A DNA stretch of 20,867 nucleotides from CAZIPN01 sp964541225. GTDB lineage: Bacteria; Actinomycetota; Coriobacteriia; Anaerosomatales; JAAXUF01. The notes beneath the pieces were generated by a model that saw only the letters and a program-made list of their open reading frames with translations, did no database searches and was not told where the DNA came from. Below, piece by piece: positions 6,164-13,160 of this stretch; the first letter of the stretch is position 1, and each line of letters starts with the position of its first letter. A program made the position numbers and the translations under genes. The stretch is from positions 1 to 20,867 of the forward strand of contig CAZIPN010000031.1 in assembly GCA_964541225.1 (NCBI GenBank), read 5' to 3'.

Positions 6164-7726
6164 ATGGCGAAAGAGCGTCTCGCCGAAGTCCTCGAGAAGT
6201 GGGAGGCCGTCATCGGCCTCGAGATACATACCGAACTCACCACCACAAACACCAAGATGTTCTGCGGCTGTCCGGTGGCGTTTGGAGGAGAGCCCAACAC
6301 TCGCACGTGTCCCGTGTGCCTCGGTCTGCCCGGAGCGCTTCCGGTCCCCAACAGCAAGGCCATTGAGCACACCGTGCTCGCCGGGCTCGCCACCAATTGC
6401 GAAATCGCGAAGTTCAGCCAGTTCCACAGGAAGCAGTACTTCTATCCAGACATGCCGAAGGACTACCAGATCTCCCAGTACGACCTGCCGTTTTGCTCGG
6501 CAGGGTGGGTGAATGTGGAGGTCGAGGGCGCACCGGTGGCCGAGCGCATCGATCTTGAGTCCGGGCCCGAGGGCGTGACGCTCGCCGAGGACGGCTCGGG
6601 CTACACGGCGCGTATCGGCATCACACGCATTCACCTCGAAGAGGACACGGGCAAGATGGTGCACGTCGGCGGCAGCGAGGGGCGAATCGCCGGCGCGACC
6701 AAGTCGCTCGTCGATTTCAATCGCGCGGGAACTCCGCTCATCGAGCTGGTAAGTGAGCCCGACCTGCGCACACCCGAAGAAGCGCGCAGGTTCGCCCAGA
6801 AGTTGCGGCTGATCTGGCTTTCCCTCGGCATCTCAGATTGCAACATGGAGGAAGGCTCCATGCGCGTGGACGCGAACGTAAGCATCCGCCCGCGCGGCGA
6901 CTCCGAGCTTGGGACCAAGGCCGAGCTCAAGAACATGAACTCCTTCAAAGCGCTTCATGACGGGCTTGTCGCCGAGATCATCCGGCAGGCCGAGGTGCTT
7001 GACGGTGGCGGCCGCATCATCCAGGAGACGCGCCACTACGATGTCGCGGCTCGGCGCACGAGCGGCCTGCGCAGCAAGGAGGAGGCGCACGACTACCGCT
7101 ACTTCCCCGAGCCCGACATGGTGCCTTTCGAGTTCTCCGACGAATTCATCGACTCGATTCGAGAGCGCCTGCCGGAGCTGCCCGACTCGCGGCGGGCGAG
7201 GTTCATCGCCGACTTCGGACTGCCCGCGCACGACGCCACCGTGCTTTCGGGCGACGCCGATCTCGCTGACTTCTTCGAAGCGGGGGTCACGATCGCGGGC
7301 ACCGAGCGCGCCAAAGCCATCAGCAACGTGATGCTCAACGACCTCTCGGCATACTTGAACGCCGAGAGTATCCCGGTCACCGACTCGCGCATCGTGCCCA
7401 GCATGGTCGCCGAACTCGTGGAACTCGTGGAGGGCGGCACTATCTCGGGCAAGCAGGCCAAGGATGTCTTCGCCGAGATGGCGGTCACCGGCGACGCTCC
7501 GGGCGCGATCGTCGCGCTCAAAGGGATGAAGCAGGTCAGCGATGCCGGCGCGATCGAGGAGATCGTCGACCGCATCATCGAGTCGAACCCGGGTCAGGTT
7601 GCCGGATATCGGGGCGGGAAGACGGGGCTGCTCGGCTTCTTCGTGGGCCAGGTCATGCGGGAGACCGGCGGCCAGGCAAACCCACAGGTGGTCAACGAGG
7701 TTCTGAAGCGCAAGCTCGAGGAGTAG
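6164..7726 (+). CDS. gatB: Aspartyl/glutamyl-tRNA(Asn/Gln) amidotransferase subunit B
   Basis: This is the GatCAB subunit that binds the misacylated tRNA, phosphorylates the acyl group and amidates it with ammonia from GatA. The 520-residue product begins the GatB core at WEAVIGLEIHTEL (about 13-25). The Cys-rich segment CGC-x12-CPVC (Cys34, 36, 49, 52) and the HRKQYFYPDMPKDYQISQYD block are conserved. LEEDTGK and the RVDANVSI region are also intact. The C-terminal helical and YqeY-like tail domains are complete, ending in KLEE. It is slightly longer than typical GatB. GAAGGAG precedes the ATG. It stands apart from gatCA, with its own likely promoter and leader, and is followed by a strong hairpin. 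Confidence 0.96.
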   Translation: MAKERLAEVLEKWEAVIGLEIHTELTTTNTKMFCGCPVAFGGEPNTRTCPVCLGLPGALPVPNSKAIEHTVLAGLATNCEIAKFSQFHRKQYFYPDMPKDYQISQYDLPFCSAGWVNVEVEGAPVAERIDLESGPEGVTLAEDGSGYTARIGITRIHLEEDTGKMVHVGGSEGRIAGATKSLVDFNRAGTPLIELVSEPDLRTPEEARRFAQKLRLIWLSLGISDCNMEEGSMRVDANVSIRPRGDSELGTKAELKNMNSFKALHDGLVAEIIRQAEVLDGGGRIIQETRHYDVAARRTSGLRSKEEAHDYRYFPEPDMVPFEFSDEFIDSIRERLPELPDSRRARFIADFGLPAHDATVLSGDADLADFFEAGVTIAGTERAKAISNVMLNDLSAYLNAESIPVTDSRIVPSMVAELVELVEGGTISGKQAKDVFAEMAVTGDAPGAIVALKGMKQVSDAGAIEEIVDRIIESNPGQVAGYRGGKTGLLGFFVGQVMRETGGQANPQVVNEVLKRKLEE

Positions 7727-7801
7727 TCCCCGACGCGCTGCGATTAGTCGAGTTGCCGTGCGTGGCGCGTTGCGACTGACGAGTATTCCTGATCGACACG
7801 A

Positions 7802-7837
7802 GAAGCGACCGGCCGAGTTGCCTTGGCCGGTCGCTTC
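7802..7837. terminator. Strong bidirectional terminator hairpin
   Basis: GAAGCGACCGGCC pairs perfectly with GGCCGGTCGCTTC (13 bp). The inner GAG/CTT extends it to 16 bp with one G-T wobble, around a TTGC loop. It lies midway between the convergent stops of gatB and the Gly/Met-rich protein. The flanking T-content is modest (GTTGTCTC on the plus side). Confidence 0.85.
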
Positions 7838-7862
7838 GTTGTCTCACGTGCCTGAAATGCTG

Positions 7863-8465
7863 CTAGTTCAGCTGGGAAGGTGCGGTCTGGGTCTGCGGCC
7901 GGCTCGGCGACTGCCTCCAGCCGTACATCCCGCGACCACGGTTGTATCCGCTGCCGGGATTGCCGGGCATGCCGGGCATGCCTTGCCCCATGCCTGGGCC
8001 GCCCATTCCTCCGCCGAAGTGCCGACCGAAGCCTTGGCCGCCCTGCGCTCCGTTGGGGATCTGACCGGCGGCCGCGAACCCCCGGGCGCCAAGGAGATGC
8101 GTGTGATCGAAGGCACTGCGAGCCATCCATCCGCCGCCAAACGCAAGCACGATGACGAGCAAGGCGCCGGCGACTATGGCGATGACGGCCCCGGGCTCGG
8201 TGCGACGAGGTCCAGTGGGCCCTGCCGCGGCGGTGCCGACAGCGTCCGTGGCCACAGCCTCTTGCTGTTCGCCTTGGAGACCAGCGGCGACAGGGAACGG
8301 TTCGGTGGATGCGACCGGCCGCGAAGCGGCGGCCGCATACGGCTCGGTCACCGGTTGGCCCTCGGAAGCAAGCGGCGGGGTGGCCGATACATCGGCCTGG
8401 CTTGGCAAGGGCGCGGTTGGCGAGTTCTCAGGCTCAGTGCCGGGCACCGATGCGTTGTCAGTCAT
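7863..8465 (-). CDS. Single-pass membrane protein with Gly/Met-rich tail
   Basis: The 200-residue product has a Pro/Ala/Glu-rich N-terminal region (1-90) with no fold that I recognise. One membrane helix follows (about 91-114), then a Gly-rich tail holding a run of GMGGP/GMGQGMPGMPG units (about 148-173) and an Arg/Gln/Pro-rich end. The many Met residues might bind soft metals or be low-complexity filler; no evidence decides this. GAAGGGAG lies upstream of the ATG. The gene is convergent with gatB across the terminator and divergent from the two-TM protein. Uncharacterised. Confidence 0.75.
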   Translation of the reverse strand: MTDNASVPGTEPENSPTAPLPSQADVSATPPLASEGQPVTEPYAAAASRPVASTEPFPVAAGLQGEQQEAVATDAVGTAAAGPTGPRRTEPGAVIAIVAGALLVIVLAFGGGWMARSAFDHTHLLGARGFAAAGQIPNGAQGGQGFGRHFGGGMGGPGMGQGMPGMPGNPGSGYNRGRGMYGWRQSPSRPQTQTAPSQLN

Positions 8466-8695
8466 GAATGACTCCCTTCAGGAGCGTGGTGGCGTGAGTG
8501 TCTGCGAGCCACGCAGCGAACGGCACGCCGTACGGCGCCAAGCGTCGCTTTCCCCACGGAATCTTCATCGAGCGGGGATCGCCTCGGCGATTGCGAGTCT
8601 GACCTGCCGATCAACTCCTGCGGATGGTCGCGTTGCGACGCCGGTCACTGGCGCGCTCAGGCAGACTCCATGGACACCCCTTGCTCGTGCCATAC

Positions 8696-8722
8696 TTGGC
8701 AGTGATCGTTGTGCAGTAGTCT
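8696..8722 (+). promoter_or_regulatory. Putative promoter of the two-TM protein gene
   Basis: TTGGCA (8696-8701) and TAGTCT (8717-8722) are spaced 15 bp apart. A transcript start about 7 nt later would fall only a few bases before the GTG at 8733, so the mRNA could be leaderless or nearly so. The rest of the 267-bp divergent gap (8466-8732) shows no gene. Confidence 0.4.
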
Positions 8723-8732
8723 GGGGAACGCT

Positions 8733-9470
8733 GTGACAGAGCCAACCGACGCCACCGACAATCTCATCAAGACCATCCTCGCGGCCAACGGGCGGGTTCT
8801 GCCGGTCGACTTGGGCTCGATGGATGAGGCCGAGCGAGAAGCCGCGTTGCGCGCGTACTTCGAGACGCATCGCGAAGCCCAGCCACTGCACTTTGAAGGC
8901 AGCTCTCTTGTCGCCGGACCGGAGCCGAGCGAAAGCCTCTCCGACATCGACCAGCTTCTTGGGGGCTACACGGGTGTCTCGGCAGAGGCGAAGCCATCGG
9001 ACAGTGACGAGACGTCGGCCGGACCGTCGGCTGCGGGGCGACCAACGCGCGACGTGACTGTGGCGGCGACCAGGGGGCCCAAGAACGTCCGGCAGGCCAC
9101 GCCGTTGCCCAAGCCGCGGAGAGAGACGCCGTCTGCCGCTAAGAAGGAAATGCCGAAGACTTCGAAGCTATACCTGATCTGGTGGGCGCCGAGCGTGCTC
9201 GTGCCGGTTCTCGGTGGTGTTGTCGCGTGGATCTTCTTGCGTCGCAAGCACGAACGCGCTGCTCGCGCTATGCTTGGGCTGGGTTTGGCGACGGCGATGA
9301 TCGGCTCTCTCCTGTTTGCGCGCTATGCTGCTCAGATCGCGGGTTTCGTTTCGGGGGATTCGCGCGGGAGGGTGATCAAACTGCCGCCAACCAAGGCGGT
9401 CGAACCGGGTGCTCCTTCGGGCTCGTCTACGGATTCGGGAGCCTCGGGAGGGTCGTCCGGGAGGCAATAG
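8733..9470 (+). CDS. Two-TM membrane protein with disordered linker
   Basis: The 245-residue product has a short N-terminal helical region (about 5-80, with DEAEREAALRAYFETHREAQP) and a Ser/Pro/Lys-rich linker (about 85-143). Two membrane segments follow (about 147-169 and 179-203) with a basic loop RRKHERAAR between them, then a Ser/Gly tail. The GTG start is preceded by GGGGAA. It is followed after 68 nt by a lipoprotein gene on the same strand, and the two may form an operon. I do not recognise the N-terminal domain and propose no function. Confidence 0.75.
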   Translation: MTEPTDATDNLIKTILAANGRVLPVDLGSMDEAEREAALRAYFETHREAQPLHFEGSSLVAGPEPSESLSDIDQLLGGYTGVSAEAKPSDSDETSAGPSAAGRPTRDVTVAATRGPKNVRQATPLPKPRRETPSAAKKEMPKTSKLYLIWWAPSVLVPVLGGVVAWIFLRRKHERAARAMLGLGLATAMIGSLLFARYAAQIAGFVSGDSRGRVIKLPPTKAVEPGAPSGSSTDSGASGGSSGRQ

Positions 9471-9538
9471 CACATCGATGCACGGAAGGCGGCTCCGAGT
9501 GTGCCGTGCCGCCATCGACGTCGTCACGGAGGTCTTCA

Positions 9539-10324
9539 ATGAAGAGGCTTGCGATACTCGCGACTTTGCTGCTCGCATTGACGGCCACCCTGTTGGCCGG
9601 GTGCGGATCCTCCTTGTCAACTCAGAAGGGTGGCGGGGGTGGCAACCTGGGAGCGAACGACTGGAAAGTCACCACGATGAATTTCTCGCCGTACAACGGG
9701 ACGGCGACCATTACCTCGAAGTTCTCCAATGGAACGATCACGGGGAGCACCGGGATCAACATGTATCGGGGCACCTACAAGACCGGTTCGGGCAATAGCA
9801 TCACGATCAAGATCGGTCCGACAAGCAAGATGACTGGCACGCCCCAACAGATGCAGGCGGAGGGTGAGTTCTTGCAGGCTCTGGCCTCGGTCGCGAACTA
9901 CGCAGCTGACGAGAATTCGTTGACCCTGTTTGGCGCGGATGGCATGACCGTGCTCACGTACAAGCCAAACGTGGCAGCCAAGATGACAGGAACGACCTGG
10001 ACCATGACGCAATACAGCGACGGCAAGGGCGGACTGCTGTCGACGGGTAGTGATAGCGCCGTGACACTGACCTTCAATCCGAACGGCACGCTGAGCGGGA
10101 GCGCTGCGCTCGCTGGTTTCGAAGGCAAGTACACGCTCAGTGGTTCGAACATCACGATCACATCGTTGATGCTCACCAAGCAGACTGGCGCGCCCAACTT
10201 GCTGATGCAGAGCGGTCAGTTCCTGAACGCGCTCAAAGGCGCTTCCTCATACACGATTCAGGGCACTGAGCTCACGCTGCGCAACGCTCAAGGGACGACC
10301 GTGGCGGTGTGCCAAGCGCAGTAG
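9539..10324 (+). CDS. Lipoprotein with two tandem META (HslJ-type) domains
   Basis: The 261-residue product has a lipoprotein signal peptide ending in LLAGC, so Cys22 should be lipidated and the protein anchored outside the membrane. Two copies of a META-like domain follow (about 38-143 and 147-258). Each shows W-x-(V/M)-T near its start, a central G-x-(I/L)-(T/S)-GS strand, a G-x-Y turn, FLQAL/FLNAL, and the closing LTLxxxxGxTVxxx strand. The Cys often present in the GCN-Y motif is missing in both copies (TGINMYRG and AALAGFEG). HslJ relatives are linked to envelope stress or novobiocin resistance in enterobacteria; the role here is unknown. The ATG is chosen for GGAGG 6 nt upstream and for the signal peptide. 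The next gene, on the other strand, ends only 4 bp away. Confidence 0.85.
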   Translation: MKRLAILATLLLALTATLLAGCGSSLSTQKGGGGGNLGANDWKVTTMNFSPYNGTATITSKFSNGTITGSTGINMYRGTYKTGSGNSITIKIGPTSKMTGTPQQMQAEGEFLQALASVANYAADENSLTLFGADGMTVLTYKPNVAAKMTGTTWTMTQYSDGKGGLLSTGSDSAVTLTFNPNGTLSGSAALAGFEGKYTLSGSNITITSLMLTKQTGAPNLLMQSGQFLNALKGASSYTIQGTELTLRNAQGTTVAVCQAQ

Positions 10325-10328
10325 CGGC

Positions 10329-10520
10329 CTAGCGCAAGCCTTCGGCTTTGCGGATGAGACGCTCGGTGCGCGCTGCACGATCGGCGCGCTCCTCCTCGGC
10401 GTAGAGCTTGCTGACTCGTTCGGCGAGCTGTTCTGGAATGTCGCCGGGCTCTTGGGTGGTGTACGCGATCTCGAAATCGTCGGCTGATCCGTGCCGGGGC
10501 GTATCGATAATCGGTGCCAT
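10329..10520 (-). CDS. Small charged protein of 63 residues
   Basis: The product MAPIIDTPRHGSADDFEIAY continues into an Arg/Glu-rich helix (about 32-62, QLAERVSKLYAEEERADRAA and onward). GGAGG lies 5 nt upstream of the ATG, and a GGGTATAAC element lies 54 nt upstream, which supports a real gene despite its size. Its stop lies 4 bp from the stop of the convergent lipoprotein gene, so the 3' ends of the two transcripts probably overlap. I do not recognise a family. Confidence 0.6.
   Translation of the reverse strand: MAPIIDTPRHGSADDFEIAYTTQEPGDIPEQLAERVSKLYAEEERADRAARTERLIRKAEGLR
10333..10352. terminator. Possible hairpin at the convergent 3' ends
   Basis: CGCAAGCC pairs with GGCTTTGCG (one bulged T) around a TTC loop. 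It lies at the very end of the 63-aa gene and 9 nt after the lipoprotein stop. No T-run follows on either strand. Confidence 0.35.
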
Positions 10521-10573
10521 CTCAACCTCCAGGGCTCCTGACCGCGTTCCTCCCGGGTTGCGGTCCGAGCACC

Positions 10574-10582
10574 GTTATACCC
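10574..10582 (-). promoter_or_regulatory. Putative -10 element of the 63-aa gene
   Basis: GGGTATAAC on the minus strand (TATAAC, 5 of 6 matches to TATAAT) lies 54 nt upstream of the ATG at 10520. The rest of the 205-bp gap to 10726 shows no gene. Confidence 0.5.
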
Positions 10583-10725
10583 CTTGCGTGTGCACTTGGG
10601 TGATACCGTTCGGCCGATTTCACGACCTGTAACAGGATTACCACAAATACGTTCAGAGGTCGCGCGCGAGCCGAGGCCGTGCTCAAGATGGACATGCGGT
10701 GCGAGTGCGCGCCCTCCCTCACCAG

Positions 10726-11301
10726 CTAGAACAACTCGTCGAGGTCGCTGATCGCCGCGGCAGCGTACTCGAACCGGAAGTCCTCGATTGACAAGTAGAA
10801 CTTCGGATTGAAAACGAGCCCCATGTTCTTGATGAGCTCAATGACCTCGGCAAGCAGACAGTCGCTCGCGATGAGCAAGTCCACCACGGCGGGGTTGACG
10901 AAGTCGCGTGTCATCGGGATGGGTGTCCAGAAGTGCTTGTGCCCGTCTGAGGCTCGCACGATGAGATCGAGCGCGAGGTTGCCGGCCGTGGTCACGCACA
11001 GCTCGGTGTCGTCCGAGAGTCGCTTCCACAAAATGGCCACGTCTTGCTCGAGCCCTGCGACACGCGCGAGTGTGTCGCCGTCAACGCTCATCACGAACGG
11101 CGAGGTGGGGATCGCCTGGAGCACCTCGCGCAGATTGCATGCTGTGACCAGCGGCTTTTCAGGGACGGCGCCTCGGAGAACTTCCAAGGCAAGGCTTGCC
11201 TCGGCGGCAGAGGTTGCGTTGATCACCACGCTAAGGAGCTCTCGGGTTTCGTGCGTGTAGTGCGACCGGAGCTGGGAGAGGCCGGTTGTTACGGTGAGCA
11301 T
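10726..11301 (-). CDS. Unrecognised 191-residue protein
   Basis: The product starts MLTVTTGLSQLRSHYTHETR. It appears to be a soluble, mixed alpha/beta protein with no signal peptide or membrane segment, and it ends in an acidic ISDLDELF. Blocks that might be conserved are SVVINATSAAEASLALEVLR (about 25-44), the VSAVDGD-like stretch FVMSVDGDTLARV, and HFWTPIPMTRDFVNPAVVDLL. I cannot place it in a family. The ATG at 11301 has GGAGGG 4 nt upstream; the frame stays open further out but without a comparable Shine-Dalgarno. It is divergent from degV, and a perfect 24-bp palindrome lies 75 bp upstream of its start. Confidence 0.75.
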   Translation of the reverse strand: MLTVTTGLSQLRSHYTHETRELLSVVINATSAAEASLALEVLRGAVPEKPLVTACNLREVLQAIPTSPFVMSVDGDTLARVAGLEQDVAILWKRLSDDTELCVTTAGNLALDLIVRASDGHKHFWTPIPMTRDFVNPAVVDLLIASDCLLAEVIELIKNMGLVFNPKFYLSIEDFRFEYAAAAISDLDELF

Positions 11302-11375
11302 GTTGCCCTCCGCTGGTGGCGAGGTGTTGTGGGGTGCTTCCTGGTATGGCGCACGGGAGGCAGCCCGTAAAGGGC

Positions 11376-11399
11376 TCACGCACATGCGCATGTGCGTGA
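11376..11399. promoter_or_regulatory. Perfect 24-bp palindrome, probable operator
   Basis: TCACGCACATGC is followed directly by its exact reverse complement GCATGTGCGTGA. It lies in the 168-bp gap between divergent genes, about equally far from both starts (75 and 71 bp). A second perfect palindrome, GTGACGTCAC (11396-11405), overlaps its right end. A possible degV -35 (GTGACG, 11396-11401) overlaps both, so a bound protein could affect degV transcription directly. Confidence 0.7.
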
Positions 11400-11423
11400 C
11401 GTCACAGCGCACGGTGGTATCGT
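11396..11423 (+). promoter_or_regulatory. Putative degV promoter
   Basis: GTGACG (11396-11401) and an extended -10, TGGTATCGT (11415-11423, hexamer TATCGT), are 16 bp apart. The predicted start is about 40 nt before the GTG of degV. Confidence 0.45.
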
Positions 11424-11469
11424 GGGCTCGAACGGAAACTGACCAACCAGTGCAGACAAGAGGGACTCC

Positions 11470-12299
11470 GTGCCAGTGCGCGTCGTGACCGATTCAGTCG
11501 CCTCGATCCCCGCCGATCTCGTTGCGGAAAACGACGTGGATGTCGTGTCGCTCTTCGTCAACGACGGCGAGTCCAACCAACCGGAAACGCGCGTGGACGT
11601 CGCGGCGTTCTATCGACGGCTCGAACACATGTCGTCGCTGCCCACCTCGTCGCAGCCGAGCGTGGAGTCTCTTCTTTCCGCTTTTCGGGAGGCGGTTCAA
11701 CGGGGAAGCGATGTCGTTGGAGTCTTCGTGTCGAGCAAGATGAGCGGCACGGTCCAGACGGCCAAGATGGCTGCCGAGATGGCGCTTCGCGACTTTCCGC
11801 GGGCGCGCATCGAGGTCCTCGACAGCGGTTCCAACTCCATGGAGGAGGGCTTTGGCGCGCTTGCCGCAGCGAAGGCCGCCCGCGCGGGCAAAGCGATCGA
11901 AGAGTGCGTGGCGGCCGCCGGCGAGGCACTGCGGCGCACACGCTACCTGTTTACGCCACACAGCCTTGAGTACCTTCGCCGAGGCGGGCGGATTGGCGGC
12001 GCTTCGGCGCTTGTCGGCGGCCTGCTTCAGATCAAGCCGATACTGACCGTCGAGCGTGGCGAAACGCAGACGTTCGCGAAGGTTCGCACGCAGTCGCGTG
12101 CACTTCGAGAGATGGCTCGCAAGATGGCCGAGGATATCTCGGCATGGGGGCTGGCGCAGGCGGTCGTGCACTACATTGCGGATCGAGAACTCGCCGAGCG
12201 CTACGCGCGCGAACAGATCGAGCCGCTCGTTGGCAGTCCAGTTCGTGTGGTTCCCGTGAGCCCGGTCATCGGGTTGCACGTGGGACCGGCGGTGGGCAT
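11470..12299 (+). CDS. DegV family fatty-acid-binding protein (3' end lost in assembly gap)
   Basis: The visible 276 codons cover almost a whole DegV protein. VVTDSVASIP opens the N-terminal domain, FVSSKMSGTVQTA holds the Ser/Gly ligand-binding loop, and the second-domain signature LEYLRRGGRIGGASALVGGLLQIKPIL is intact. The final HVGPAVG motif is the last element of the family, so only a few residues should be missing in the N run. DegV/FakB proteins bind fatty acids, and in Firmicutes FakB presents them to the kinase FakA; no fakA is visible here, so lipid binding is inferred. The GTG start is preceded by AGAGGGA. The start is solid, the end unknown. Confidence 0.9.
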
Positions 12300-12399
12300 N
12301 NNNNNNNNNNNNNNNNNNNNNNNNNNNNNNNNNNNNNNNNNNNNNNNNNNNNNNNNNNNNNNNNNNNNNNNNNNNNNNNNNNNNNNNNNNNNNNNNNNN
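12300..12399. other. Assembly gap (100 N)
   Basis: Exactly 100 N are present, a common placeholder for a scaffold gap of unknown length. The true distance between degV and the next gene, and any genes within, cannot be known from this window. Confidence 0.98.
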
Positions 12400-12491
12400 C
12401 GACGTGAGTGCCCATGCTGGTATCCTTCTGGCTGACCCGATCTGCGACAACTGCCGCCTCGCCTGGCGCGCGGCGTGCTGAAGGCGACTTC

Positions 12492-13004
12492 ATGACTGAG
12501 AACGACACATCGCGTCCATGGTTCGACCGGCTGACGCCGCGGGCTGGTGTTCGGGTGCAGATGATCGCTGCCGCTGTTGTGTGGATGGTCGGCATGGCTT
12601 TTCTCTACGGCTTCGGGATCAGCTTCATCGTCAAGCTTGTGCGAATCGCGCATCCAGCCATCTGGTCGATCGCACTCATCATCATTGCCGCACTCGTGCT
12701 CGGCGGCATCAAGGCGCGCTACGTGCTGATTCGCTATGCCGACAAGGCCACAGCGCGCATCGAGCACCGCGGACGCACGTGCTTCTTCGGTTTCTTCTCC
12801 TGGTCGAGCTGGGTCTTCGTTGCGGTGATGATGGGCGGCGGCATCGTGCTGCGGCTCTTCACGCCGCTGCCGGACTTGGATTGGGGACTCGTGTTTCTCG
12901 CGACGCTCTACATTGGTGTGGGGACGGGCCTTCTCATTGCTGATCGCGTCTTCTGGGTTTCGGCCCTGCGTTCTGAAGAAGTGCACGAGCCCTGGGCTGA
13001 GTAG
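12492..13004 (+). CDS. Small four-TM membrane protein
   Basis: The 170-residue product has about four membrane segments (24-48, 56-73, 105-121 and 133-152). Between the second and third lies a basic loop, GGIKARYVLIRYADKATARI, followed by FFSWSSWVFVAVMMGGGIVLR. I recall this loop-plus-helix pattern from small uncharacterised membrane proteins of anaerobic Gram-positives, but I cannot name the family. The ATG at 12492 is chosen because GAAGG lies 7 nt upstream; an upstream in-frame ATG at 12414 and a GTG at 12405 lack one. It may be co-transcribed with degV, but the gap prevents a firm statement. Confidence 0.75.
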   Translation: MTENDTSRPWFDRLTPRAGVRVQMIAAAVVWMVGMAFLYGFGISFIVKLVRIAHPAIWSIALIIIAALVLGGIKARYVLIRYADKATARIEHRGRTCFFGFFSWSSWVFVAVMMGGGIVLRLFTPLPDLDWGLVFLATLYIGVGTGLLIADRVFWVSALRSEEVHEPWAE

Positions 13005-13160
13005 CACGGAGGCACTGGGACGGCCGAGCGAGCGCAAGGATCGGGGCGCGCCGAGTAGCGGGCAAGGACCAGACGATCGGGGAAGACGACGCCAGGGGCA
13101 CGAAGGACCGAAGCGACACGCAGGGCATCTGCTGGCTGGGACTAGCTGGAGGCATATCGC

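Noticed and set aside
5606..6664. Overlapping minus-strand open frames reaching into gatB
   Set aside because: They cover the start of gatB and part of the repeat protein in other frames, with no Shine-Dalgarno or motifs. The real minus-strand start is the ATG at 5933.
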